Shown here: positions 5,862 to 14,471 of the stretch, piece by piece
How positions within the stretch are numbered: the stretch's first letter is position 1
Layout of the letters: each line of letters opens with the position of its first letter
Assembly (NCBI RefSeq): GCF_003248455.1
Contig: NZ_QFNM01000009.1
Location: 1-64,000 of the forward strand
From: Brevundimonas sp.
Lineage (GTDB): Bacteria; Pseudomonadota; Alphaproteobacteria; Caulobacterales; Caulobacteraceae
Length of the DNA stretch: 64,000 bases
Direction: 5' to 3'
Program-made: the position numbers and the translations under genes
Notes under the pieces: model-generated
What the model saw: only the letters and a program-made list of their open reading frames with translations
The model's database searches: none
Told to the model about the DNA's origin: nothing

Positions 5862-5893
5862 GCCCTTGTTCAATCCGAAAGGTCGGTGCGCCG

Positions 5894-6847
5894 ATGTCCC
5901 TGTTCAAGCTGACGGCGAACGTGCTGGCCGGACTGGCCCTGGCGGGGCTGGCGGTGTTCGGCGTCGCGGCCCTGAGCGGGATCGGCCATCGGTGGGTGGA
6001 CATCCTGGCCCAGTTCGCCGCCCCCGCCCTGCTGGCGGCTGCAGCGACCACCGCCCTGTGCCTGTTGCTGCGGCTTTGGCCGGCGGCGGGCGTGGGCGCG
6101 GCCTCGTGCCTGATCCTGGCGCTCGCCGCCTGGCCGCAGTGGACGCCGCCGCGCGGAACGCCTGCGCCGGGCGCGCCCATCGTGCGGCTGTATTCGGCCA
6201 ATCTTTGGGTCTTCAACACCGATGTGGAGGCCATGCGGCGCTCCATCGCGGCCGCCGACGCCGACATTCTGGTGCTGGTCGAGGTGGGCGACGCGCCGGC
6301 CGCCCGGCTGGACGAGCTGCTGGCCGGCTATCCCCACCGCACCGCCGTCGGGCGAAGGCGCGGGCCGGGCGATCACGCCCAGTCCATCGTCGCCTCGCGC
6401 TATCCGATATTGCAACGCCTGCCCGACCGGCCAGACGGGTTAAGCGCCGCAGGGGCCGTGGTCCAGACGCCTATCGGGCCGATCGACGTCTTCGCCGTGC
6501 ATCTGACGCGGCCGTGGCCCTATCAGTATCAATGGGGCCAGATCACCCAGGTCATGGCCCTGACCGAACGGCGGCTGGCGGCGCCGGACAATCCCGTCAT
6601 CGCCGCCGGGGATTTCAACAGCGTCTCCACCGCCCGCATCGGCAAGCAGATTCAGGCGGACATGAACCTGATCCCCGCGCCCGGCTGGCCCGGCACCTGG
6701 CCCAGTCGACTTCCCGCCTTCGCCTGGATCACCATCGACCAGGTCTATCGCTCGCCCGACCTGGCCCTGATCACCCGCCGCCTGGGCCTGGCCACAGGCT
6801 CGGACCACCGGCCGGTGATCACCGAGTTCACCCGCGCGGCGAGATAA
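5894..6847 (+). CDS. Membrane-anchored endonuclease/exonuclease/phosphatase family protein
   Basis: The 317-aa protein has an N-terminal membrane part (about residues 5-90, two to three hydrophobic helices such as LAGLALAGLAVFGVAAL) followed by an EEP domain. Visible catalytic landmarks are SANLW (metal-site Asn, about residue 100), LVEV (metal-site Glu, about 133), the HLTRP region, AGDFNS (about 238) and SDHRP (about 302). EEP enzymes cleave phosphodiester or phosphomonoester bonds. The domain would probably face the periplasm, so a DNA-repair role is unlikely. The 3' end overlaps the convergent CCA gene by 20 bases. The substrate cannot be told. Confidence 0.8.
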   Translation: MSLFKLTANVLAGLALAGLAVFGVAALSGIGHRWVDILAQFAAPALLAAAATTALCLLLRLWPAAGVGAASCLILALAAWPQWTPPRGTPAPGAPIVRLYSANLWVFNTDVEAMRRSIAAADADILVLVEVGDAPAARLDELLAGYPHRTAVGRRRGPGDHAQSIVASRYPILQRLPDRPDGLSAAGAVVQTPIGPIDVFAVHLTRPWPYQYQWGQITQVMALTERRLAAPDNPVIAAGDFNSVSTARIGKQIQADMNLIPAPGWPGTWPSRLPAFAWITIDQVYRSPDLALITRRLGLATGSDHRPVITEFTRAAR

Positions 6848-8036
6848 GCGCCTTCAGCCGCGCCTCATGGCCGTCGACTGGAAAGTCGTCGGCGATCCAG
6901 CCGTCCTCGAACGCCTTCAGCAACCGGCCCGTTTCCGGCCCGGGCGGCACGCCCAGCCGCGCCAGGTCGCGCCCGTTGACCGGCGGCCTGGGCGGGGTCC
7001 AGTCCGCCGCCAGCGCCCGCAAGGCGTCGCCGTCGCCGCCGCCCGCCGCCTCGGCCCGCGCCAGCCGGTCCTCGAACGCGACCCGCCCCAGCCGATAAAG
7101 GGCCGCCCGCGCCTGGGCCGGGGCCATGTCCGGGGCGACGACCGGCCCCTCGGCCACCGCCGCGATCAGTCGATCCCGATCCGCATTGGACAGGCGCAAG
7201 GCCGCCGCCGCAGCCGCCGCCGCCCCGGCGTCGGCCGGCAGCAGGGCCGACAGCCGCAGCACCGGATCCTCCGTCACGTCGCACAGGGCCTGGAACAGCG
7301 TCAGCGGCTGAACCTGCGGCAGCACCTGGACCAGCACCCCCGTCTCGTTCATCGCCCGCACCGCCGGACGCGGATCGGGCGCGGCCAGCAGTTTCAGCAG
7401 TTCCTTGGACACCCGCTCGGCCGACAGCTGCGCCATGCCGTCCTTCAGGGCCGCGCAGGCCGCCAGGCCCGCCGCGTCCGGCGCGCCCCGTCCGTACCAG
7501 GCGCAGAACCGGAAGAAGCGCAGGATGCGCAGATAGTCCTCGCGGATGCGGGTCTCGGCCTGGCCCACGAAGACGATCCGTCCCGCCGCCGCATCGTCCA
7601 GCCCCCCCCCGGTCGGATCGAACACCCGCCCCTCGGCGTCGGCATAGAGGGCGTTCAGGCGGAAATCGCGCCGGGCGGCGTCCTCGGCCCAGTCCTGGGT
7701 GAAGGCGACCACGGCCCGGCGGCCGTCGGTCTCCACGTCCCGGCGCAGGGTGGTGATCTCGTACGGGCGGCGTTCCGACACCCCCGTCACCGTGCCGTGC
7801 TCCACCCCGGTCGGCACGGCCTTCAGGCCCGCCGCCTTCAGGGCCGCCATCGTCCGGTCGGGCGTCAGAAGGGTGGCGATGTCGATGTCGTCGACCGGCT
7901 GGCCCAGCAGGCTGTTCCTGACGCAGCCTCCGACGAAGCGCGCGCAGCCCGCCCCGCCCGCCGCCTCGAGCGCCGTCATCACCGCGCGGGTGGCCGACGC
8001 CTCCAGCCACGGCTGGCCGCGCATGGAAAGCGTCAC
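6828..8036 (-). CDS. cca: CCA tRNA nucleotidyltransferase / poly(A) polymerase family
   Basis: The 402-aa nucleotidyltransferase carries FVGGCVRNSLLGQPVDDIDI, the class II signature with the DxD metal site, then ITTLRRDVETDGR and DFRLNALYAD (the RRD/DFTxNA-like motifs) and RIREDYLRILRFFRF. Such enzymes add or repair the tRNA 3' CCA end. Alphaproteobacterial genomes often carry it in this DUF1285-Nudix-CCA order. The GTG at 8036 is preferred: it overlaps the Nudix stop (GTGA) and has GAGGA six bases upstream. The ATG at 8024 is an alternative. Poly(A) polymerase activity cannot be excluded by sequence. Confidence 0.88.
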   Translation of the reverse strand: MTLSMRGQPWLEASATRAVMTALEAAGGAGCARFVGGCVRNSLLGQPVDDIDIATLLTPDRTMAALKAAGLKAVPTGVEHGTVTGVSERRPYEITTLRRDVETDGRRAVVAFTQDWAEDAARRDFRLNALYADAEGRVFDPTGGGLDDAAAGRIVFVGQAETRIREDYLRILRFFRFCAWYGRGAPDAAGLAACAALKDGMAQLSAERVSKELLKLLAAPDPRPAVRAMNETGVLVQVLPQVQPLTLFQALCDVTEDPVLRLSALLPADAGAAAAAAAALRLSNADRDRLIAAVAEGPVVAPDMAPAQARAALYRLGRVAFEDRLARAEAAGGGDGDALRALAADWTPPRPPVNGRDLARLGVPPGPETGRLLKAFEDGWIADDFPVDGHEARLKALISPRG

Positions 8037-8695
8037 GCCGCATCCTCGTCGGCGGCGGCGGCCGGATGGTCCTCGTCGCCGTATAGCCGGGCGTGCAGAC
8101 CCTTCAGAATGCCCGCCGTCACGCCCCAGATGTAACGCTCGCCCCACGGCATGGCCCAGAACCAGCGCCGCAGCCCCTCGTCCAGGTCATAGAAATCGCG
8201 GCGATGGTTGGCCGCATCCATCAGAAAGTCCCACGGCGTCTCGAACACCTCCGCCACCTCGTCGGGCGACGGCGTGACGACCGGCGCGGCGTCCAGCCAG
8301 CCGATCACCGGCGTCACCAGAAATCCCGTGCCGGTCTCATAGGCGTCGGACAGGCCCAGCACCTGGACGGCGGACGGGTTCAGGGCCACCTCCTCGTCCG
8401 CCTCGCGCAGCGCCGCCTGGACCGCAGTCTCTCCGGGGTCCAGCCGGCCGCCGGGAAAGGCGATCTGGCCGGTGTGGCGCGCCAGGGTGTCCGCCCGGCG
8501 GGTCAGCAGCACCGTCGCCCCCTCGGGCCGCGCCACCACGGGGATCAGCACCGCCGCCGGCCGAAGATCGGTCGTCAGACGCGCGCTGCCGGGATTCAGG
8601 TCGTAATCGGATCGGCCCGGCTTCAGCCCCGGACGCCAGTTGTCGGCGGGGACCAGACGCCGGGCCAGGCGCGTCTTGAGCGTCTCCAGGCTCAC
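8033..8695 (-). CDS. Nudix hydrolase, CoA-pyrophosphatase type
   Basis: This 220-aa protein has a complete Nudix box, GGRLDPGETAVQAALREADE followed by EV (about residues 82-103), preceded by LARHTGQIAFPGG, the pattern of the NudL/CoA-diphosphatase subgroup. It would hydrolyse a nucleoside-diphosphate derivative such as CoA to adenosine bisphosphate and phosphopantetheine. The start is the GTG at 8695, which overlaps the DUF1285 stop (GTGA). The next gene starts the same way, so three genes form a coupled operon. The exact substrate is inferred from subgroup only. Confidence 0.85.
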   Translation of the reverse strand: MSLETLKTRLARRLVPADNWRPGLKPGRSDYDLNPGSARLTTDLRPAAVLIPVVARPEGATVLLTRRADTLARHTGQIAFPGGRLDPGETAVQAALREADEEVALNPSAVQVLGLSDAYETGTGFLVTPVIGWLDAAPVVTPSPDEVAEVFETPWDFLMDAANHRRDFYDLDEGLRRWFWAMPWGERYIWGVTAGILKGLHARLYGDEDHPAAAADEDAA

Positions 8696-9270
8696 GCCAC
8701 GGCTCCAAGCGAGAAGGCCTGGCCGCCCGAGCGCACGACCAGCTGGCCGTCGACCTCCTCGGCCATTTCGACCAGTTGGTAGAAGACCGGCCGCGCGATC
8801 CGCGCCCACAGGTCGCGGCGCACATGGATGCGGGGCGCGGGTTCGCCCGTGATCGGATCGGTCTGCACCATGATGGGATCGTCGGGACCGGCGCGCACCT
8901 CGTCGCCCACATCGGTCACGAAGATCAGGTCATCCCCCTCGCGCCCCAGGCTCACGGCGCGGAACGGCAGGTCCTCGACCCGGATCCTCAACTTCTCGAC
9001 CGGCGTGACCAGGTGATAGCCGTCGGGGTCTTTCCTCAGAACGGTCGAGAACAGCCGCACCAGTTCCTTGCGGGCGATGGGCGAACCCTCGTGCATCCAG
9101 ACCCCGTCGCGCCGGATGACGATGTCGATCTCGCCGCAATGATCCGGGTTCCACAGATGGACCGGCGGCAGGCCCCGCCGCGTGGAGTCCCTGGGCGAGT
9201 CCCTGGGGGCCTGTTTCGCCGCCTGGGCCAGGGCGTTCAGCCCGTCCTTCGATGCCTCGTCGACCATCAC
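8692..9270 (-). CDS. DUF1285 domain protein
   Basis: The 192-aa product matches DUF1285 proteins: HLWNPDHCGEIDIVIRRDGV, then MHEGSPIARKELVRLFSTVL, VTPVEKLRIRVEDLPFRAVS and the C-terminal VDGQLVVRSGGQAFSLG. The family is a beta-rich, widely conserved alphaproteobacterial protein of unknown function. The first 35 residues are a variable, charged extension. Two consecutive ATGs (9270 and 9267) can serve as start. It is the first gene of the DUF1285-Nudix-CCA operon, linked by GTGA overlaps. Confidence 0.85.
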   Translation of the reverse strand: MMVDEASKDGLNALAQAAKQAPRDSPRDSTRRGLPPVHLWNPDHCGEIDIVIRRDGVWMHEGSPIARKELVRLFSTVLRKDPDGYHLVTPVEKLRIRVEDLPFRAVSLGREGDDLIFVTDVGDEVRAGPDDPIMVQTDPITGEPAPRIHVRRDLWARIARPVFYQLVEMAEEVDGQLVVRSGGQAFSLGAVA

Positions 9271-9332
9271 GAAGACTTAGGCGCGCCGGATCGGTTCGTC
9301 ACCTGTCCAGCGCGCCTCTGGCCGAAAGTCGA

Positions 9333-10007
9333 TCAGAACTTCCGGCCGAAGCCGACGGACACGACCCAGGGGTCCAGGTCCACGTCGCTTTTCAGCGCGC
9401 CGTCGTTGATGTCGGCGTCGGTGTTGAACCAGACCTTCTTGACATCGACGTTCAGGCTCCACGGCCCCTTGACGCCGATGTCGGCGCCCGCCTGCAGGGC
9501 GTAGCCAAAGCCGTCGTCCAGCTTGACCTTGAAGTTGTTCTTATCCTTGCCGTTGAAGAAGACCATGTAGTTCACGCCCGCCCCGACATAGGGGCTGAAG
9601 CGGCCTTCGGTCAGCGGACGGTACTGCAGGGTCACGACCGGCGGCAGGACCCAGGTTTCGTGCACGGCGACATCCGTCGCGCCGCCCTGGGCGCGGATTT
9701 CATGCTGGGTCGCGCCCAGAATGGCCTCCACCGCCAGATGATCGGTCAGGAAATAGGTGAAGCCCAAGGTCGGCATGACGCTGTCGCCCACATCGACGTG
9801 CAGGCCGCTGTCGGCGCCGGCCGCCGTGGTGACGGCGTCGTCGGCCTGGGAGAAGACATCGGTCACGCGGCCGGTGACGATCCAGTCGCCGGCGCGCGGC
9901 GCGGTCCAGGCGTCTGCGGTCGAACCGGCGGCGCTCTGGGCCAGAACCGGCGTGCCGACGGCGGCCGCGGCGATGGCGACCAGGGTGGCGAACTTATAGG
10001 CTTTCAC
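9333..10007 (-). CDS. OmpW family outer-membrane beta-barrel protein
   Basis: The 224-aa protein has a signal peptide (KFATLVAIAAAAVGTPVLAQ) and an OmpW-type barrel: GDWIVTGRVTDVFSQ, DSVMPTLGFTYFLTDHLAVE, LGATQHEI, PPVVTLQYRP, SPYVGAGVNYMVFF and a terminal aromatic VSVGFGRKF. OmpW proteins form small eight-stranded channels for hydrophobic molecules in the outer membrane. The likely start is the GTG at 10007, with GGGGA upstream; no in-frame ATG gives a proper signal peptide. Upstream is a GNAT gene on the same strand, separated by about 100 bp. Confidence 0.9.
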   Translation of the reverse strand: MKAYKFATLVAIAAAAVGTPVLAQSAAGSTADAWTAPRAGDWIVTGRVTDVFSQADDAVTTAAGADSGLHVDVGDSVMPTLGFTYFLTDHLAVEAILGATQHEIRAQGGATDVAVHETWVLPPVVTLQYRPLTEGRFSPYVGAGVNYMVFFNGKDKNNFKVKLDDGFGYALQAGADIGVKGPWSLNVDVKKVWFNTDADINDGALKSDVDLDPWVVSVGFGRKF

Positions 10008-10112
10008 TTCGGTTATCCCCGACGTCCAGGCCGCCTGATGCGGCCGCTCTTCGGCGTCGGGGGCGTGATGCGCGCTGCGGAGCCAGGCCGCCTTGATCCA
10101 GCGCAAAAAGTC

Positions 10113-10613
10113 TTATCGCGCGATCGCCGCCCCGCCGGACGCGACCGTCACGCCCGTCGCCAGCCAAAGGACCCGCCCGCGATCCACCGGGCCGGGCAGC
10201 ACGACTTGGGGCGCAGGGACGAAGCCGAACCGCTCGAAATAGGCCCGGTCGCCGACCAGCAGGACGCCCCCGATCCCCCCCCGGCCGCGGGCGTGATCCA
10301 GGCAGGCCTGGACCAATTCGGCGCCCAGGCCGTCGCTGCGGCGCCCGGCGTCCACCGCGATGGGGCCCAGGAACAGGGCCGGCGTCCGGCCGACGACGAC
10401 AGGCCACAGCCGCACCGCGCCGATCACCCGTCCGTTCAGGCGGGCCACGAAACCGGCGGTCGGTTTCGATCCTTCGCGCAGCCGCTCGGCCGTCTTGGCG
10501 AACCGTCCCGGCCCGAAGGCGGCCATGACCAGCGCCTCCACGCCTTCGGCGTCGGCCGGGGTCTCGGCTTCGATACGGCTGACGACCGCGGGCATCACCA
10601 GGGCGTGCGACAT
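10113..10613 (-). CDS. GNAT family N-acetyltransferase
   Basis: This 166-aa protein has the GNAT fold signature: VVSRIEAETPADAEGVEALV at the N terminus, GRVIGAVRLWPV, then LGPIAVDAGRRSDGLGAELV (motif A, acetyl-CoA binding) and GGVLLVGDRAYFERFGFVP (motif B). The last pattern is that of YhbS-like acetyltransferases (COG3153). Substrate unknown. Start ATG at 10613; an internal ATG at 10595 is possible. It stands alone between OmpW and enoyl-CoA hydratase. Confidence 0.88.
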   Translation of the reverse strand: MSHALVMPAVVSRIEAETPADAEGVEALVMAAFGPGRFAKTAERLREGSKPTAGFVARLNGRVIGAVRLWPVVVGRTPALFLGPIAVDAGRRSDGLGAELVQACLDHARGRGGIGGVLLVGDRAYFERFGFVPAPQVVLPGPVDRGRVLWLATGVTVASGGAAIAR

Positions 10614-10668
10614 GGGGCGCGCACCTAGAAGCAAAGCCGCGCCAAATCAAGGCGCGGTCTCGTGACGG

Positions 10669-11442
10669 TCAGCCGATCTTGGAAAAGTCCGGCGCGCGTT
10701 TCTGGGTGAAGGCGGTGAAGGCCTCCATCGCCTCGGGGCTTCGCATCTGCGATCCGAAGGCCTCGCCCTCGCGCTGCATCAGCGCCCAAAGCCCCTCGGC
10801 GTCGCGCATCAGCCGCTTGGTCTTGCGGATCGAGTTCGGGGCGCGGGCCGCCACCTTGGCCGCCAGGTCCGCCGCCGTCGCCTCGACCTCGCCGGCCGGG
10901 ACCGCGCGATTGGCCAGGCCCCAGGCGAGGGCCGTCCTGCCGTCCAGCGGCTCGCCCAGGGCGAACAGTTCGAACGCCCGCTGATGTCCGATCGCGGCCG
11001 GCAGCAGCAGGCTGGACGCCGCCTCGGGCGCCAGGGCCAGGTTGACGAAGGGCACGGACAACAGGGCGTCCTCGGCCGCCACCACCAGGTCGCAGTGCAG
11101 CAGCATGGTCAGGCCGATCCCGACCGCCCGGCCCTTCACCGCCGCCACCGCCGGCTTGTCCAGGTCCGCCAGCGCCTTCAGGAAGCGGAACACGGCCATC
11201 TCGCCCGGTCCCGCGCCCTGCGATCCCAGGGCGATGAAGTCGCCGATGTCGTTGCCGGCCGAGAAATTGTCGCCCTCGGCGCGCAGCAGCAGCACCCGCA
11301 CCGCCTCGTCGGTCCGCGCCCGCTCGGTCGCCTCGGCCATGGCCGAATACATGGCCTGGGTGATGGCGTTCTTCTTGTCGGCCCTGTCCATCGTCAGGGT
11401 CAGCACGCCGTCGGTCAGCTCTGTGCGGATATGGTCGCTCAT
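10669..11442 (-). CDS. Enoyl-CoA hydratase/isomerase family protein
   Basis: The 257-aa crotonase-fold enzyme shows the oxyanion-hole segments DNFSAGNDIGDF (about residues 59-70) and KGRAVGIGLTMLLHCDLVVA (about 100-120), then FVNLALAPEAASSLLLP. The missing second catalytic acid at the usual ECH position and the APEAASS pattern suggest an isomerase-like or broad enoyl-CoA hydratase. It acts in the cytosol on acyl-CoA intermediates. The ATG at 11442 overlaps the stop of the upstream metallo-hydrolase (ATGA), so the two genes are coupled. Confidence 0.88.
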   Translation of the reverse strand: MSDHIRTELTDGVLTLTMDRADKKNAITQAMYSAMAEATERARTDEAVRVLLLRAEGDNFSAGNDIGDFIALGSQGAGPGEMAVFRFLKALADLDKPAVAAVKGRAVGIGLTMLLHCDLVVAAEDALLSVPFVNLALAPEAASSLLLPAAIGHQRAFELFALGEPLDGRTALAWGLANRAVPAGEVEATAADLAAKVAARAPNSIRKTKRLMRDAEGLWALMQREGEAFGSQMRSPEAMEAFTAFTQKRAPDFSKIG

Positions 11443-12524
11443 ATCGTTTCCTCGTCCTGTTCGACGGCGGTCCACCAATCGACGCCGTTCTCGTCGCGCG
11501 TACGCCGGGCGCGGCCGCGTCGTTCCAGATAGTTCAGATGCGCCTGGGCCTCGCCGGTGGCCATGCCCAGGACGCCGTCGCCGACCGCCCGACCGAACAC
11601 GGCGGAAAAGGCGTCCACGACCCTGGACGGCTGACGCAACGTCCGCTCAAGCCGTTTCAGCGCGACCTCGTGTCCACGCTTGAGCGCGTCCAGCCGGGGG
11701 TGGACCCCATGGAACGGCTCCCCGTGGGATGGCAGGACGAAGGCCTCCTCCGGCAGCATCCCCCTCAGCTTGGCCAGGGACGCCATCCAGTCCTCCAGCG
11801 GGTCCGCATCCGGCTCGGTCGGCCAGACCGACACATTCGACGAGATTCGCGGCAGGATCTGGTCGCCCGAGATGAAGACGTCGTCCGATTTCCGCCACAG
11901 GCAGACATGTTCCGGGCTGTGCCCCGCCCCCATCACCACGGTCCAGGCGTCGCCGCCGATCGTCAGGACGTCCCCGTCTTCCAGGCGTCGGTACGCCCTC
12001 GGCAAGGGCGACACGCCCTGGGCGAAGCCGCCATAGTCCTGGCGCCAGGACACGATCTGCGCCTCGGTCCAGCCGGCGGCGCGATAGAAGATCTCGCCCT
12101 CCGCGGGCGCGTCCCCGGCGGTCTCCCCCGCCAGCGTTCGCCCGGTCAGATATTCCAGCCTCGACATCAGAAGCGGAGCCGCGGCTCGTTCACAAAGCCA
12201 GCCGGCCAGGCCGATATGGTCGGGATGCATATGGGTGCAGATCAGCCTGACGACCGGCCGCCCCCCCAACCCGGCGACAAGAACTTTCTCCCAGTCCTCG
12301 ATGGCGGCCCTTGTTCGCAGTCCCGTATCGACGATGGTCCAGCCTTCGCCATCCTCGATGGCGAACACATTCACATGATCCAACTGGAACGGCAGCGCGA
12401 ACCTCAACCACAGCACGCCCCGCGCGACCGCGATCGCCTCGCCCGGACCGGGGGCACCCGGCAGGGGATAGGTCAGACCGCGCGCCTCACTCGCCAGCTT
12501 CACCGCTACTGCATCGTCCGCCAA
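11439..12524 (-). CDS. MBL-fold metallo-hydrolase
   Basis: The 361-aa product has the metallo-beta-lactamase fold motifs CTHMHPDHIGLAGW (HxHxDH zinc site, about residues 98-103), VMGAGHSPEHVCLW (third histidine), SGDQILPRISSN (bridging Asp) and VLPSHGEPFHG. A C-terminal helical domain with EAQAHLNYLERRG follows, typical of the LACTB2/RNase-Z-related hydrolases found near acyl-CoA genes. The N terminus is uncertain: I prefer the TTG at 12524 because GGAG lies six bases upstream, and no in-frame ATG is near. It is coupled to enoyl-CoA hydratase and divergent from the secreted protein gene at 12646. Confidence 0.8.
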   Translation of the reverse strand: MADDAVAVKLASEARGLTYPLPGAPGPGEAIAVARGVLWLRFALPFQLDHVNVFAIEDGEGWTIVDTGLRTRAAIEDWEKVLVAGLGGRPVVRLICTHMHPDHIGLAGWLCERAAAPLLMSRLEYLTGRTLAGETAGDAPAEGEIFYRAAGWTEAQIVSWRQDYGGFAQGVSPLPRAYRRLEDGDVLTIGGDAWTVVMGAGHSPEHVCLWRKSDDVFISGDQILPRISSNVSVWPTEPDADPLEDWMASLAKLRGMLPEEAFVLPSHGEPFHGVHPRLDALKRGHEVALKRLERTLRQPSRVVDAFSAVFGRAVGDGVLGMATGEAQAHLNYLERRGRARRTRDENGVDWWTAVEQDEETI

Positions 12525-12645
12525 ATGCGTCTCCAATTGAAACGGGCGACTGTATTCCGTTCTTCCGCCCTGCGTCCACCCGCCTTGACCCCGCACGATT
12601 AGACCGCCACGAAGCCTGCAACGTCCCCATTTCCGAGGTGTCCTC

Positions 12646-13578
12646 ATGAAAGCCCGCTTCACCGCCGCCCTCGCGGCGCTGCTGTTCAGCGCAATCTCAA
12701 TCGTCCCCGCCGCCGCGCAGACCAGGCGAGAAACGGACGCCGACGGCCGCCCCGTGGCGACAGAAGGCTCTTCGCGCGCGGGACGCACACGTGGCGGCCG
12801 CCAGCCGGCGGCGCCGTCTCCCGAACAGATTCGGGCGTCTGCTCAGGAACAGGCCGCCCTGGCCAACACCAACTGCCAGGTCAGCGAAGCCAAGCTGCTG
12901 GGCACGACAGCCGGGAACACCTCGGTCTATGAAATCGCCTGCGCCGCCGGCCCGGGCTTCATTCTTGAAACCAAGATCCCGCCCACGGCGACCAGTTGCA
13001 TCCTGTTGGCCTATTCCGCCGAGACCCTGCGCGCGCGCGACCCGGCCGCCGATCCTGGCCCGCAATGCACCATCGCCGCCAACGCCGACACCCAGAAATT
13101 CCTGCGCGAATACGCCGTCCAGGCCGGCGTCGCCTGCACCGTCGACCAGGTGAAGGTTCTGGGTCAGTCGACCGATGGCGCCGTCATGTACGAGGCCGGC
13201 TGCTCGGACGGCGCCGGCTTCTGGCTCAAGCAACTGAACAACGCCTGGACCAAGATCCCCTGCATCCAAGTACTGGCGGAGAATGGAACCTGTGACTTCA
13301 CCACCACGGCTGAGAACGCTGCCTTCGTGAAAGCTTATTTCGCCGGTTCGGAAGCCGCCTCCTGTGACGTGACCGAAGCTCGTCTGATGGGCCGCAACGC
13401 CAACGGCGTCTTCTATGAAGCCAAGTGCGCGAACGGCGACGGCGTCATCGCCCGCCTGAATGCCGAGAATATCGTGCAGCAGGTCTATCCCTGCGCCACC
13501 GCCCAGCAGATCGGCGGCGGCTGCAAGTTGACGACGCCTTCGGCCGCTGCTCCGGCGCCGACCGGCGGCCGTCCGTAA
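12646..13578 (+). CDS. Secreted protein with three cysteine-bearing internal repeats
   Basis: The 310-aa protein has a clear signal peptide (MKARFTAALAALLFSAISIV, then PAAAQ). An Arg/Gly/Pro-rich linker follows, then three copies of a roughly 70-residue unit: NCQVSEAKLLGTTAGNTSVY/EIACAAGPGFILE (about 77), ACTVDQVKVLGQSTDGAVMY/EAGCSDGAGFWLK (about 163) and SCDVTEARLMGRNANGVFY/EAKCANGDGVIAR (about 243). Paired cysteines probably form disulfides in the periplasm. I do not recognise a family. A strong terminator follows at 13602-13634, so it is a single-gene unit. Confidence 0.85.
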   Translation: MKARFTAALAALLFSAISIVPAAAQTRRETDADGRPVATEGSSRAGRTRGGRQPAAPSPEQIRASAQEQAALANTNCQVSEAKLLGTTAGNTSVYEIACAAGPGFILETKIPPTATSCILLAYSAETLRARDPAADPGPQCTIAANADTQKFLREYAVQAGVACTVDQVKVLGQSTDGAVMYEAGCSDGAGFWLKQLNNAWTKIPCIQVLAENGTCDFTTTAENAAFVKAYFAGSEAASCDVTEARLMGRNANGVFYEAKCANGDGVIARLNAENIVQQVYPCATAQQIGGGCKLTTPSAAAPAPTGGRP

Positions 13579-13601
13579 GCGACCGTCAATCACCAGATGA
13601 A

Positions 13602-13634
13602 GGGCCGCCGGAGCGATCCGGCGGCCCTTTTGTT
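13602..13634 (+). terminator. Rho-independent terminator after the three-repeat protein
   Basis: GGGCCGCCGG, a 6-base loop and CCGGCGGCCC form a perfect 10-bp stem followed by TTTTGTT. Confidence 0.9.
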
Positions 13635-13680
13635 GCGCGGCCTCTTTTCCGAACGCGAGACGCGGCCTAGCCTTCCCCTC

Positions 13681-14466
13681 ATGCGCATCGCCACCTGGAA
13701 CGTGAACTCGGTCAACGCCCGCCTGCCCACCGTGCTGGCCTGGCTGGAACAGGCCGCCCCCGACGTCGCCTGTTTCCAGGAGATCAAATGCGTGGACGAG
13801 AAATTCCCGCGCGAGGCCTTCGAGAGCCTGGGCTACAATGTCGAGACCCACGGCCAGAAGAGCTACAACGGCGTCGCGCTGCTGTCGAAATATCCGCTGT
13901 CCGACATCCGGCGCGGCCTGCCCGGCGACGAGACGGACGAACAGGCCCGCTATATCGAGGCCGTGGTCGAGGCCCCCCGCCCCATCCGCGTCGCCGCCCT
14001 CTATCTGCCGAACGGCAATCCGATCGGGACAGAGAAGTTCGACTACAAACTGGCCTGGTTTGACCGCCTGAACCGCCACGCCCGGGACCTGCTTCGGTTC
14101 GAGGAGCCGCTGGCCCTGTGCGGCGACTACAATGTCATCCCCGAGCCCGAGGACGCCAGGAACCCCGCCGCCTGGACGGACGACGCCCTGTTCCAGCCCC
14201 AGAGCCGCCAGGCCTTCCGCGCCCTGAAGAACCTGGGCCTGGCCGACGCCCATGCGGTCGGCGGCGAACCGGCCGGAACCTACACCTTCTGGGACTATCA
14301 GGCCGGCGCCTGGCAGCGCGACCATGGCATTCGCATCGATTTCGCCCTGCTGTCGCCCCAGGCGGCGGATCGTTTTCGCGGCGTCGAAACCCACCGCGAC
14401 GCCCGCGACATGGACAAGCCCAGCGACCATGTGCCGGTGGTGGTCGAACTCGATCTGGAGGCCTGA
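13681..14466 (+). CDS. xth: Exodeoxyribonuclease III
   Basis: This 261-aa AP endonuclease/3'-5' exonuclease of the EEP superfamily shows RIATWNVNSVNARLP, ACFQEIKC (metal-site Glu), LYLPNGNPIGTEKFDYKL, LCGDYNVIP, GIRIDFALLSP and KPSDHVPVVVEL, all diagnostic of ExoIII. It repairs abasic sites in DNA. The ATG at 13681 is chosen because RIATWNVNS is the conserved family N terminus. The next gene follows after five bases, so the two are probably co-transcribed. Confidence 0.95.
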   Translation: MRIATWNVNSVNARLPTVLAWLEQAAPDVACFQEIKCVDEKFPREAFESLGYNVETHGQKSYNGVALLSKYPLSDIRRGLPGDETDEQARYIEAVVEAPRPIRVAALYLPNGNPIGTEKFDYKLAWFDRLNRHARDLLRFEEPLALCGDYNVIPEPEDARNPAAWTDDALFQPQSRQAFRALKNLGLADAHAVGGEPAGTYTFWDYQAGAWQRDHGIRIDFALLSPQAADRFRGVETHRDARDMDKPSDHVPVVVELDLEA

Positions 14467-14471
14467 CGCCG

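Noticed and set aside
12697..14430. Long minus-strand open frame of 577 codons
   Set aside because: It is antisense to the secreted protein and exonuclease III, both with clear motifs. It is an effect of high GC content.
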